NCBI GenBank assembly: GCA_001599915.1
Contig: BCIG01000019.1
Location: 62,001-126,000 of the forward strand
Reading direction: 5' to 3'
From: Symbiotaphrina buchneri
Lineage: Eukaryota; Ascomycota; Symbiotaphrinales; Symbiotaphrinaceae
DNA length: 64,000 nucleotides
In this document: positions 42,841 through 54,371 of the stretch, piece after piece
How the letters are laid out: each line of letters opens with the position of its first letter
How positions within the stretch are numbered: the first letter of the stretch is position 1
The notes under the pieces: generated by a model
Seen by the model: only the letters and a program-made list of their open reading frames with translations
The model's database searches: none
Told to the model about the DNA's origin: nothing
Program-made: the position numbers and the translations under genes

Positions 42841-44456
42841 TACAAGGAGTGTTATAATTCGGCGTAGAGCGACGAATCAAGGAGATCTTATCCCGCCCTG
42901 TCTTTTGCTGAACACCCGATGATAGGCGTACACGATTCGAAGGCCAATCAACTGCTGGCAGGCATCTATCAGAAATGCCATGTCACTCCACACGATGCTA
43001 AGACCCATGACTAGCTCCCAAGGTTCCACAAGAACGCCAACCAGATAACCACATGGCCAAAGCCTACCGTCCATGCATATGTGGTTTTCCACCCTATCAG
43101 TAAGCCGGAGGTTTGTCACAGCGCATCAAGCAGACGGTCACCGGTTGGATCTTATGTTTCATATGCAATATCCCAACCAGTTTTAACCGCTGCAGCGACC
43201 CATGGTTGAAAATATCGCTGACAGCGGCCAATCAGAGGCGGAGAATCTAAATAATGTGTTGAACAAAAAATAGGTGAAGGCTATGAAGTGTTGAAATCAC
43301 GATTAATGAAATTAGTAAATACAGGTAAGACGGGTGGCAGATTCAGGATAAGAGCACCCCGAATATCAGAAATCTGCGCCTAGGTCGAATTTAATGAAAC
43401 AAGAAGTATTAGTTGGAACCACACCGTATGATATAAAGAGGGCGGGCCAGCCAGTACATAAACTGTCCAGGACTTGTAGATAGTATATAGGTTTGGCTCC
43501 CAAACAGAGTTGATTGACTTCGTAGGGCGAACTATCACGCAGGACTCTCTTGCACTTGCTTTGCTGCTTCATCGTCTTGTCTCCCATCATGAAAACATTT
43601 TGCTTATTATGATCATCATCGATGAACTCAGAGTCTTGCTTCATGATACACTGCTTCTCCTTATGTAAGGAGTGAGTGATCCGTCCGCTTTGCTCATCAC
43701 AGTTCTATTAATCCGGAGCACTTGCAGCCGCCGGCCTCTGCGGAAGGAGCCTACAGACTCCCAACGCGGTTGCCAGCCCTTATAAAGACTTGGCTTATCG
43801 GAGTCTGCCATGCCTTTATACTCTTACTGTCACAATGTAGCCACCAGGGTAGCGAGCCATCCAGAAAGTGTATGACTCACTCGCTAGACTCTGGGACTGT
43901 TTTCGGAAAGTGCTCTACAATCGTGAAGCCAAAACATAGACAAGCCCTATGCATCAGCGCCGTAGAACAGGTAGAGGGCTTGCCGGCTCGATATCGAGGT
44001 TTATGAGTTCTGCACGGGCGCCCAGGTCAGATATTCTAAAATGCATCGTAAGACTGTCCAGTGACAAGTTTGATTCTGTATTGATCATGGTCTTATGGGT
44101 TTAATACCTAAAGGGCGTTCTCTCTAGAGCTACCCTGGTAGTTTGTTGTTTAAGCTTCGTGGCTATGAGAACTTGGGAAGCGCATCGGTCATCAACAAGG
44201 TACAATTCTTGGATGGGGAAGAGTCCCGTAGAGCAGGAATCACATAATCCCGGCCTTGATCACGATGCAGACAATGTAAAGATACAGGTCTATACTAGGG
44301 AAGTGACCGTGCTTGAGAGCAAAGGCGCTGGCTGGGACTTGTGGATAGCCCTCAGAATGCACACCCGCTCGCTTAAATTGACTGTTCCCACAATGTCATC
44401 CTCATCGCGACGACTCTGCATCCCGTCTATACGACTGTCTTTCCATCCTTACCACC
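42841..44456. other. Long intergenic region
   Basis: About 1.6 kb between two divergently oriented genes. Short frames on both strands show no protein-like features. No repeats or RNA genes are recognised. Confidence 0.5.
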
Positions 44457-47400
44457 ATGAGAGACTATTATGCACACCAGGAGTAAGGCAGGCCTGATGG
44501 CGGAAGTCGAGAAACGAGCACTGGATGTATCGGTAGTAGATCCGATGGCTTGCACATTATCAAGGAACCCCCAGCCGAATACCCTCTCACTACAAGGACG
44601 GTGTGGACTGCGTACAGAGCACCATATACGTGGCACTTTGACGCAGCACAACCTTTTCGAGGACGGGAAGATACAGCAGAACCGCAGCTAGTCAATCCCT
44701 GTTCCGCATTATGGATTGTCCCACCTCGAGTCATGGTGCAACCAACCCCGGTCCAACCGCGACTATAGCAAACAAACCGACTCCCGAGAGCCACCATCTC
44801 TCGTCCAACCTAGCATCCCCTCTACACTCGTGTTGCTGGATATCAGCGAGAAACATTACCGTGAAGCAATATGGCGGCCTCGAGCACTGGATTATCGCAG
44901 AAACCTCATGATGAAGCCGTCATTACGCTTCTTACGGAGATCAGAAACGAACTGCACCATTTCAATGAACAAAGAGAGAAGCAGAGCCACATGGCAGATG
45001 AAGGTGGCGGCAGGGATGAGGAACCCGATGGAGTGGGGAGCAGAGCAGCTTCGCGAGCTAGATCGGAGAACCGTAATGTTTCCAATCCTGAGCCAAAGAG
45101 AACATAGAGCCAGCTCTAACAACACGTAGATCTCGGATCAAGGCTTGATCGTCGAACCCGACGCGACGTTAGTCCAAGGATGGCGGCATCGGTCAGGAGC
45201 CTGACGCCGAACATGGATGAGGCTCGAAGCCCATTCGAAAACGTCGAGATAGGCCCGGAGCGGTTCGTCGACTTTTCGCCGTATGAGCCCGATCTTACGG
45301 AGGAGCACTGGCGGATCCCGGACTTGCCTTTTCACCGTTTGGAGGAGTGTCTTGGGAACCTTTGGAGTGTGCCTCCAGATTACCGCCTCGGCTTGGAGTT
45401 CGCGGGTAACGCGCTGGAAAAATACTTGTTGGGTGCCAAGGACCCTCTCGCGTGCCTGATTTACCGCAAGTCGTTTCATAAACATCTAAGAGGTGATCAG
45501 GCGTGGAACCCAGAACCACGGAATTTTTGGGTGAAGGACTATGACCTGAAAGGGAACGTCGTGCACTACAGCGCTGATTGCAATACGTCTGCCGATCACG
45601 GCTTGTCTTTACCGCCAAATCGATGCTCTTGGATAGATTGGCCGAGGGCGGCACCATGGTGCAGACTGATGTATTGTCCATATCCTAACACACCCGACAA
45701 CGCTAACCATGACCTTTATTACGAAGACTTGTCCAGGGTCTGTCATCCATCGATAGATCATACTGTGTTCCCGATTCCTGTATATTGTATCGTGGCTTGC
45801 TGTTCAAGTATTCGTTGACCGGCTGGAACGGGATGTATAAACACATGACGGCTTGGTACACTTTCTACACTCCTGTTGAAGCGTGGCAATACGGGGTCAA
45901 CGTCCATCTGAAGTGGTACACGATCAGAGAGATGTATACCTACGCCGATGACGGCTGGAGTCACGGTCCTTTATATGGCGACACAAAGCCTAGCCGTCAT
46001 CTGAAGGAGCGCTGTTTTACGGTAAGTGATCCAAGACAAGATATGTGCGCCTGCACTACTATGCATATTCGCTCACTGAGTAGACATCTGTGCACCTCAC
46101 CCCTGGCGTAGGGCAGGTTATTACGTCGCCAGTCCTATACTGGACGATTGTCGTCTACACTCCACCCTCTATCTTCACAGGGGATGATGACGACCGTTTC
46201 AACCCGGGCGGCGTTCAGCTGCAGACAGATCGTGCCTTGTGCCTGCAAGTGACGCTGCTCGGTCACGTCATCAATGCGCTGGAAAAGATAGCATACGAGA
46301 CGGAACTGTTCGATGACTACATTGACAAGCTACTTGGACACGGCAAACAGTTCCTGCAGCCAAAGCAACATGACGACCTACTATTCGACGACGGGAGCTT
46401 TAGCCGCTCTAGAAAGTACTTTTGGATCATCGAAATGACGCAGATGCTGGAGACCAACGTGTCGGAAAACCTGTCTTTCTGGCGTCAATATCGCGAGAAC
46501 ATCATCATGCCCTGGATCGGGTTGCCTCAATTTGCGGACGAGCTGAAGCTGTTGAGGGTGCCGTGCCGTGTTACGGACGAAAAACAGCCGTTAAAACTTG
46601 CAGATCTCCACGCAAGGAGATTAGAAACGGTCAAGAGCCGATTGGGCAAAAGGAAGACGGAAACGATGGCGCTGCCTGATGCTGTGAGTCCCATGAGTCC
46701 CATCCCAGATGCTCAAACAGCAATCTCCATGAGCAGCTAATTAGGGATAACCTCACAGCTCTTCAGTGCCAGCGCTGTCGTCGAGAGCCGCGCCTCCACT
46801 TTAATGGGGCGGAACGTGCAATTGTTAACGTACGTGAGCATTCTGTTCCTGCCATTAGGATTCTGTACCGTAAGTCTTTCTCCCTTCACCCCCCGTCCCC
46901 TTCCAAATCTCTCCACCATGCTTCTCCTCCATTCCAAATGTCCTTCTCTCGTACTCATACACCACCACTCATGCCTCCCTATGCACCAGTCCCTCTGGAG
47001 CATCTCACCCACATTCAACACGACCCACCTCGCCATCGTCATGACCACCCTCCCCCTCACCACATACCTGCTAGTCTTCAACCTCAACAACCTCGTTCGG
47101 CTCTGGCAGCAGCGGTACCAGATCCTTAAGCGCCGCGTTGTCGCGGGCATGAAGCAGGATACCTCGCCCGTGTGGAAACGCCGTGCTGCCCAGTTCTCCC
47201 AGTATCGTCCCCGTCGCGACGTGGACACGAAACCTACTGAATGGCTGCTGCTGGCATTTCTGATCCACAGGGTTTGGAAGAGGGTTGTGAGCAGGGTTAA
47301 GGGACATAAGGCGCAGCAGAAGGATGGGCAGAAAACTGAAGTGGGAAGCAGATGGGTTGGGATTAGACAAAAGGAGGGGCTAAGAGGTGGGATCGTGAGG

Positions 47401-47457
47401 TTTTTCAGACGGTATCTCACCCGCGAGGGCAGGAGGAAGGAATATGCGGAGAAGTGA
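44457..47457 (+). CDS. CorA-like membrane protein, multi-exon
   Basis: The model has about eight exons: 44457-44482, 44537 to about 44700, about 44901-45072, 45130-45670, 45757-46021, 46084-46683, 46759-46869 and 46990-47457. From 45,130 onward the phases match without a stop. The border between exons 2 and 3 is not settled, and a start at the ATG 44871 is the alternative. The body has stretches usual in a fungal family of unknown function (LTEEHWRIPDLPFHRLEECL, NFWVKDYDLKGNVVHY). The end has SRASTLMGRNVQLLTYVSI then FLPLGFC, SLWSIS, and TYLLVFNLNNLV, the two-helix membrane hairpin of fungal CorA-like Mg2+ transporter proteins. The GMN signature of true CorA is replaced, so Mg2+ transport is doubtful. 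The C-terminal tail is basic and cytosolic. Confidence 0.7.
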
Positions 47458-47644
47458 GGTTTGGAAATATGAGCGTCGATTTGCAGCATCTGCTCACGCC
47501 GTCAAATCAGAGTCTTCGGGATGAAGAGGGTTGCTTTCCTGAGACAGCCAGTTGAAAGTTCAGTCCATTCTGGATAAAAGTTGAACTCGAAGTTAGAATC
47601 TTATCATCCCTATATGCCGTCTACACTCATAAATCATGGCCAAT

Positions 47645-50600
47645 TCAAAAGCCCTTCCCCTCCACAGCACCAACAACCAGCAAACTCGCCTTGCCCACGC
47701 CCTCGCTCCCAGCCCCAGCTCCAGCGCCAATACCAAGGAACCTCTCGACCACCTCTCCTAGCAAGCTCATTCCCGTCCCTGAACTCGCGCTAGCACCGGC
47801 GCCTGCTCCTCCCACTATCCCACCGCCAGCAGCGGCTCCAGCACCTCCTGTCCCTCTCGTCCCTCCAACCCCGCCAACTCCATCAGCACGTCCAGCACCG
47901 TCAAAATCAACCCTCGCCCCCCTCCCCAGCACAATCAAATCTCCCACGCGACTAGCTTCCTCGCTCAGGTGCTTCAGCAGCGCATTCATACCACCGCTAG
48001 ACAGGGAAACGGCCACGTCGCGCACGACCACGCGCCCTGCTACGTCCGCGGGCAGCGCGCCCGTCAGCGCGGCGAGGAAGGCGTCGTCGTCGTGCGTGTG
48101 TGCGTTTGTGTTTGTACTGGCTGCGTGCGGGCGGGAACGAGAACGGGAGCGTGGCCGCGAAGATTTCTGGGAGGAGGGGCGTTGGTGCTCGGTGGTGCGG
48201 AAGCGGGAGAGGAATGTTGGCGTAGTCGTCTGCGTGCGCGTGTGTGCAACTTCTGGAGCGGCGATAGACGATGGGGTGGTGGTGGTCGTGCTGTCTTCCT
48301 CTTTGCTTTGGAGGTAGTAGGGGACGAGGTATCAGTAAAGGCTACGTCCAGCTTGAGGTGCAGGATCGTAGCAGTGACATTAAAATTCCGCAGCAGCTGG
48401 AGCGTAAGTCTCAGTGCGAGACGATCGTCCGTACCGCCTGTATAAAGCAGTACAATATGGTGTCCCTGCTCCTCGTCGCCGCTCTCAGCCGGGGCGACGG
48501 TGCCCCCGGCGCGGAAGCGGTTCTGGAACGATGGCACGCGCGAGATACCGTGGCTGGGCATGCGCGATAGCGGTCCTTGTTGCGTGGGAGCAACGACGCC
48601 GCCGAAGCCGCGATCGATGAGGACCGCGATATCGCACGCGGCGCTGTCGAGCGCGCTGAGGATCTTCTGTGCGCCGTGGAGCTGTGCCCAGCTACTGTAG
48701 TTGGAGTAGTAGAGGACATGGCGGAGGGCGTGCTGGGCGCGGTGCTGGCGCGGGCGTGGGGGCTGCGGCCGTTGCAGGAGAGGAGCAGCAGGTCGGCGCC
48801 GGTTTCGATGGCTTTGCTGGTTAGAGCTGAGCCGTAGAGTGCGGAGGGGATGACTTCGACGTCGGCGGAGAGGGGGAGGTGGTTGAGTGCCCCGATGATG
48901 CTGAATGCGGAGACGACGGCGTCGCTGCTGGGCAGGCCGAGGCTGGATAGCTCGCTGACTTTCATGGTCGAGGACTCGCGCTCGGTGAGCTCGAGGAGGC
49001 GGAGGCCGTAGACTTCGAGGGCCGCTGGCTTGGAGGGGTCGATGGGAGATGTTGAAGCGGGCTGCTGTTGCGATGATGCTTTGGACGGATGGGTTTTGGG
49101 TGGGGCTGTGGAAGCGCTGGTCTGCCCGCGAAGAAGAAGCAGGAATTTCATGATGCTGGGCAGAGTTTCCATGCTCAGGTCGATCATGACGCGGCGGATT
49201 TCGGTCCGTTGTCCTTTTTGGTCTGCGTCGTAACTTGCTTGATATTCTTCGCTGGGAAGGGCGTTGCCGTCCCAATCGATCTCCCCACGACGCCACCTGA
49301 TGACTTTGCGCTGGTACCAGGGAGGATACAGCGCCATGGCTAACGGTGTGGTGGCTACGGTGGTAACCAGAGCCATCACGACGAAGATGGTGAAAGTTCG
49401 TGTAGATAGGATCTTCGCTTGAAGGCCGAGGTTCTACTCACATCAGCCAGTGCAATTTCGTAGAGGAGAGAAACCAGCTTACAAGAACGATGAGTTCGAC
49501 AAGACCCTTGCAGCTCATCAAGGCGCCAATGCTGAAACTCTCGCGCCAAAGCAACCTGCAAGCCCTTGCTGCGAGAGCTCCACCCACGAATTTGCCTACA
49601 AAGGCGACGGCGATGACACCGACCACATATGCCCAGGTGATGCCAGTGTTGAGCAAGCCAAGATTGGTACCCAGTCCTGAAAGCGCGAAATAGAGCGGCA
49701 GCAATACCGTGGTGACAAGGTCTTCAACTTTCTCCACCATCTTGATAGCAAAGCCTCCTTCATGAGGGCATATCAGCCCAATCAAGAAGCCACCGAACAT
49801 CGGGTGGACGCCAATGATAGCAGTGAAGAATGCCGATATCAGGACCATCAGCAGTGTGAGGGCCATCACCGATTGAGTGGGGCCTTTTTCGATGCTGTTG
49901 GTCCGCCTCAAGACCCATAGGAATACAGGCCGGACGGCGAAGACGAGGAACAATACCCAGCCTATGCAGCATAGAAGTACATACAACGCAGTGATGCCCG
50001 ATCCAGCGTTGACCAGCGCGACGCAGAGGGCTAGCAGGACCCAGCCGGTTACATCGTTGCCAACACCAGCGGATAGAACAATGACTCCGACCGGTGTGTC
50101 TAGTAGTTTCATCTCGGACAATATTCTGCAAGCAGATCAGTATCCAATCCAGCGCATTATAAGAGGACGCCATACCTTGTAAGCACAGGAAACGCCGTAA
50201 TCGCTACCGCGACCGCAATGAACAACATATACACTCCAAAGTTGATCTCCACGGTATCCGGCTCACCCCTGAACTCATGATACAGGCCATACGCAATCGC
50301 GCAGCCCAACCCAAACGGAAGGGCCATGCCCGCCAAGCCAACACTGAACGCCACCTTCCAATTACTCGTGAACAGCCTCATGTCCAGTTCCAGCCCGACC
50401 AAGAACAGAAACAGCACCAACGCCAGATTAGCCACCGTATTCAAAATAGGCATGGAGGGCGTGGGGAAGATGGCAGCAGTGAAGCCAGGAATCCGACCCA
50501 TGACCGAGGGGCCGAGTAAGATCCCTCCGATGACTTCGGCAATAACCCGCGGTTGGTGTAGTAAGCCGAGCGGGTAGTGCAGCAGCCGGCAGAAGATGAT

Positions 50601-50783
50601 GATGATGCTTGCTTGGATGACGAAGAGGATAATGGGATTTTGTGCGTTGTACTGCGTCGGGTTGGCGCCCTCGAGGACGCCGCCCTGGGGAGTGACTCGT
50701 ATAGTGGATGTCGCTGAGGCAGTCAGGGCGGTTGTAGATGCCTTGATGGCCGTAGAGACAGCCGATGCCGCCGAGGAGGCCAT
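47645..50783 (-). CDS. K+/H+ antiporter of the Kha1 (CPA2) type, with two frame breaks near the C-terminus
   Basis: The exons are 50783-50176, 50125-49483 and 49433 to the stop at 47645. The first two and the start of the third give a CPA2 exchanger core of about 12 membrane segments: RVIAEVIGGILLGPSVMGR, LALVLFLFLVGLELDM, AFPVLTRILSEMKLL, SAGVGNDVTGW, and SCKGLVELIVLNIGL. Yeast Kha1 works in the Golgi for pH and potassium balance. The cytosolic tail is a two-part USP-like region. Its reading frame shifts twice, once within 48,735-48,780 and once near 48,330, each time as if one base were missing. There is no GT in the first shift zone, so an intron cannot explain it. The last 130 residues are Gly/Ala-rich, then end with ASLLVVGAVEG. 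Confidence 0.8.
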
Positions 50784-51769
50784 CGCAGCTGGTCAGACGA
50801 GGTTGGCGATGTTTGCACACCCCGTATTGATTGACCGGACTGAAGAAGTGAGTTCACCGAGGACAAAGAAGGTGATGCGGGGAAATTATCTGGCCAGGCT
50901 CACTGAGGCCTGAGCACGCAAGCATGCCGTACGCCTTGGATGCTGACATGCCAAGCATGGGATTCCTTGTGTGTGACGGTGTGCTTTGCATTTGCCGTCT
51001 TTTGTGCTCCTTTGTCCGCCTTTCTTTTAGTTCTAGGCGTCGAAGGCCGCCGAATCAGCAGGGGTCGGCACGAGCCAATCCCCGCATCGCTTCGAAGCCA
51101 CCGTTTTCTTGGCGGTAGATGATCGGAGCGTCACATGCTGCGGTTGAGGTTCTCATGGAAAGCGTTCGTAGGACGTGATGGAGTTTCTCCTGATATCCAT
51201 TGTAGGTCGCTTCGAAGATGATATCGCAGCTGCGTAATTATCGAGAGATCGACATGTCCACCGGATACGGCTGGCTCCACAGCGTTCTCTCCCCGGCACA
51301 CATCCGCAAAAGGAGTGTGTACTCCGTGATTGCGACCGCATCCTTTCCCGCATTTACTGGTCTAACAATCGCACTATGAGCTCCGCCTATCATTATTAAT
51401 TGAGCTTCTGGTCTTGCTTCCACTTAACTATGAAATCTGAACGACAAATATGCCTACCAATACCGCTCGCCTGAGGGCTGTTCAAGACAATCTTAAATAT
51501 TCTCACCCCTTTGCACAATAAGAGGACCTTCAGGGGTTGCAATGTACTCATGTTACATCGCCAACACTTGAAACGCGTGCTTATGCGAGACTATTGACGC
51601 TGCAGCCCGCGCACACCGCCCATGTCCTCGTCCTCCATCTCCACAACTCCACTGCCCTCCACTCCACAGTGACTTCAACAACTACAACAACCCGTAGCAC
51701 ATCTCGCGACCAGCAACAATTCAATTGGCGCCGACTCCAACTCCCAGAAATCCTTTCTTTTTGAAAGCC
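50784..51769. other. Divergent intergenic region
   Basis: About 990 bp between the antiporter start and the DUF7704 gene start. It must carry both promoters. No gene, repeat or RNA is recognised. Confidence 0.55.
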
Positions 51770-52374
51770 ATGTCACCACCCCATCCAATCTCCCTCCCCC
51801 TCCGGCTCTTCTTCCTAACCCTGGAGCCCCTCGCCGCCCTGCTCGGGTCCTACTCCGCCCTGACCTCCCCAGCCACTTTCCTCAACAACATCACTCCCTC
51901 TCCCTCTCTCTCCCCCGCCGTGGTAGACGCACAAACACGCTTCCTCCTAACCTACATCGCCTCCCTCTACTTCTTCCTCGCACTCATCGAAGCCATCGCA
52001 CTGCGCTGCACACGCTCCCGCGCCGTCTGGGCTACTGTCCTGGCTGCACTAGTGGTTAGCGATTTGGGACATATTGCTGCTGCTGGCATTTTACTGCCGG
52101 GGCCGGCGTCGGGGGTGGTGGGTGGGTTACAGGGGCAGCAGAGGAAGGGCTGGGATCTGGGAAATGGGTGGGAGGTCAGAGTGCGCGAGGGGAATTGGTG
52201 GGAGAGCTGCAGGTATTTCTGGGATTTGAGAGCTTGGAGGATGCAGGATTGATGTGTATGGGTACGCTGTATTTGGGTTTGATGGCCAGGGTTGTGGCGT
52301 TGCTGGGGTTGGAGGTGTTGGGGTGGGGGAATGAGGAGGAGAAGAGGGGGAAAGGGAAGGGGAAGGAAGAGTGA
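51770..52374 (+). CDS. DUF7704-type small integral membrane protein, with one frame break
   Basis: From the ATG at 51770 the frame gives LRLFFLTLEPLAALLGSYSA, a Pro/Ser loop, TRFLLTYIASLYFFLALIEA and VWATVLAALVVSDLGHIAAA, the membrane segments of a fungal membrane-protein family (DUF7704). The frame stops at 52250-52252 just after RAWRMQD. One base off, the sequence goes on as MGTLYLGLMARVVALLGLEV, which is the expected last membrane helix, and ends at 52374 after a Lys/Glu-rich tail. One missing base in the codon after Asp would join them, and a Trp is usual there. The family's role is unknown. It may be intact in the organism if the break is a sequencing error. Confidence 0.7.
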
Positions 52375-52643
52375 AGAGGGGAGGGCAGAAGGACGGATGA
52401 GGAGGAAGATGAAAGCAGATGGGAAAGCGGGATTGGTGCTGCTTTGATCCCTTGCGACTCTGAGGCTGGTATACCATACTCTGGGCGCGACTGATGATGA
52501 TGATAAGATTTATTCTTCTTGCTGTTGAAAGAATGGCTATCCGCCAAATCACCACCAACGCCATCGCTCTATGCTAGTTCAAATGCAAATGCAGTCATAA
52601 CTTCACGAAGGCTATCACCCAGGAAGCCGCCTTTTTAAGGAGT

Positions 52644-54371
52644 TCAACCATCCATCCGTGCCTCATCGCCCTCATCCTTCGAAGTTTTCTTCTCCCGAAT
52701 CCTCTCTTTAACCCAGTCCTGCGCGCCCTCCACCGCCTCCTGAGCGCTATACTTATGCTTGAGCAAGTACCCCTGGACCTCCGCGGGGGAGAATTGCCCG
52801 CCAGGCACGATCCCCGCAAACCGTTCCGCAAGGGCCACGAGTCCTTCCCCAGGAGCCTGCTGCAGCCCACCAGCCTTACCCTCGCCAGTTGCCGCGGCTG
52901 CGGTCGCTGTAACATTAACCCCGGGAACAACCTCGCCATCGATAGGGCTGTAGATGGAACAAAACAGATCGCGCACTGCGGCCGTGTCTGCGTTGGAAAA
53001 CTCGATCTTCATGTCGACGCGGCCGGGGCGGAGCAGCGCCTTGTCGAGCTTGTCGATGTGGTTCGTCGTCATGACCAGTACGCGGCCCTCGCTGGAGGCT
53101 ACGCCGTCCAGCACGTTCAGCAGCGCGCTGAGGGAGATGCCAGGGCTAGGTTCTGGTGCTTTGGTCGCGGCGTCGTCGGTCTTCTTGCCGTCGCCTTTCA
53201 GCTGCTCATCCTCTTTCTTGTCATTGTTGTCATTGTCCGCCCCGCTCGTGGTGTCCTCCACGCGCTTGGCTGTAGTCAGACCCGCAGTGTCGATGTCTTC
53301 GAGTAGCACGATGCACCGCTTCGGCAGCGTCTGGAACAGCGCTGCAAGCCCGTCTTCCGTCAGCGATTTCGCGTTGAGGTTAAGCACGTAGATCTTCAGC
53401 CCGAAGTAGCCCGCCAGCGCAAAACAGAGACTGCTCTTGCCCGTCCCCGGTGGGCCATAGAAGATGTATCCCCGGCGGTAGGGGATGCCCCGGTTCGAAT
53501 ACCAGCGACGTGAGGCGGGCGCGTAATATTCAGCGATATCTTTCACGACGGCGTCCCTCTGGCGCTGATCTAGTACGACCGTGCTGAGCGGGCGGTTGGG
53601 CCGAGACATACACCTTGTCCATTCCGAGTCGGCACTGGACGGCGTCCGCACGGCGCGGTAGATGACTGTCTTGCCGTTGTCGCGGCCCAGATACTCGGCC
53701 TGTGCCTCGTCGAGTAGCCGCTTGAGCACCGCTGGGTTGCGGCCGAGGCATGATAGGTAGACGCGCTCACGGTGCATGAACGAGCCCTGGTTATCCTCGC
53801 TGACGCGCGTGAATAGCAGCCAGCGGCCCTTGTAGCGGAAGAAGTGCGAGCCCTCGCTGGGCGTGTACTGCAGAGGCTTGCGCTTGGAGCCGATACGCGG
53901 ATCGCCCTCCACCACGCAATCATCGAAGTCGTCGTCAGAGCCTTCCTCATTATCGTCGTTGTAGATCCACCAAAACGAATCCATTTTTGTGCCCACGACG
54001 AAGCGCCGCGTGCCCTTGCCGAAGGAGTGGTTGGCGATCCACGTCATGACGTACGTGTAGATCTCGTCGTGCTGTCGGATCTCCGCTGATGACATCAGGT
54101 ATTCGCTGGCCAGCGAAGAGACGCTGCCTTTGACATATGAAAGGCCAAGCACGACAGCGGCAAGGACAATGAGGTGTGACAGGTAGGAGGACAGGTTTAT
54201 GCCGACGGTGGAGAAGATGGCCGAGAGAAGAGGAAAACCGGGTATGAGGGTCTCCAGGAGGACTTGGTTGGGGACGGCGCCATAGTGAGGGTAAGGATAT
54301 GGATATGAGTAGGTGGTATTAGGGTTTGGAGGAGGAGGGGGAGGGAAGGAGGGGTTGAAGGGAGTGGCCAT
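52644..54371 (-). CDS. BCS1-like AAA ATPase, membrane-anchored
   Basis: A single exon of 575 aa from the ATG at 54371. The N-terminus is Pro/Tyr-rich, then a membrane segment at about 65-85 (LSHLIVLAAVVLGLSYV) and the BCS1_N domain (about 90-275). The AAA module has Walker A GPPGTGKSS near residue 310, Walker B CIVLLEDID, the sensor segment VLVMTTNHIDKLDKALLRPGR and the arginine finger GRVD. An acidic/Lys-rich insert of about 45 residues sits after Walker B, as in many fungal paralogues. True Bcs1 inserts the Rieske iron-sulfur protein into complex III in mitochondria; fungi have many paralogues of unclear role, and the long insert and Pro-rich start point to one of those. Confidence 0.9.
   Translation of the reverse strand: MATPFNPSFPPPPPPNPNTTYSYPYPYPHYGAVPNQVLLETLIPGFPLLSAIFSTVGINLSSYLSHLIVLAAVVLGLSYVKGSVSSLASEYLMSSAEIRQHDEIYTYVMTWIANHSFGKGTRRFVVGTKMDSFWWIYNDDNEEGSDDDFDDCVVEGDPRIGSKRKPLQYTPSEGSHFFRYKGRWLLFTRVSEDNQGSFMHRERVYLSCLGRNPAVLKRLLDEAQAEYLGRDNGKTVIYRAVRTPSSADSEWTRCMSRPNRPLSTVVLDQRQRDAVVKDIAEYYAPASRRWYSNRGIPYRRGYIFYGPPGTGKSSLCFALAGYFGLKIYVLNLNAKSLTEDGLAALFQTLPKRCIVLLEDIDTAGLTTAKRVEDTTSGADNDNNDKKEDEQLKGDGKKTDDAATKAPEPSPGISLSALLNVLDGVASSEGRVLVMTTNHIDKLDKALLRPGRVDMKIEFSNADTAAVRDLFCSIYSPIDGEVVPGVNVTATAAAATGEGKAGGLQQAPGEGLVALAERFAGIVPGGQFSPAEVQGYLLKHKYSAQEAVEGAQDWVKERIREKKTSKDEGDEARMDG

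Noticed and set aside
46684-46740. Reading the CorA-like gene to the TAA at 46738-46740
   Set aside because: A GTGAGT donor at 46684 and a CACAG acceptor at 46757-46758 join in phase to LFSASAVVESRAS and the membrane hairpin, so the TAA is intronic.
46737-47489. Minus-strand frame of 250 codons opposite the CorA-like C-terminus
   Set aside because: The plus strand gives the recognised two-helix CorA-like end with correct splice phases; the minus frame has no features.
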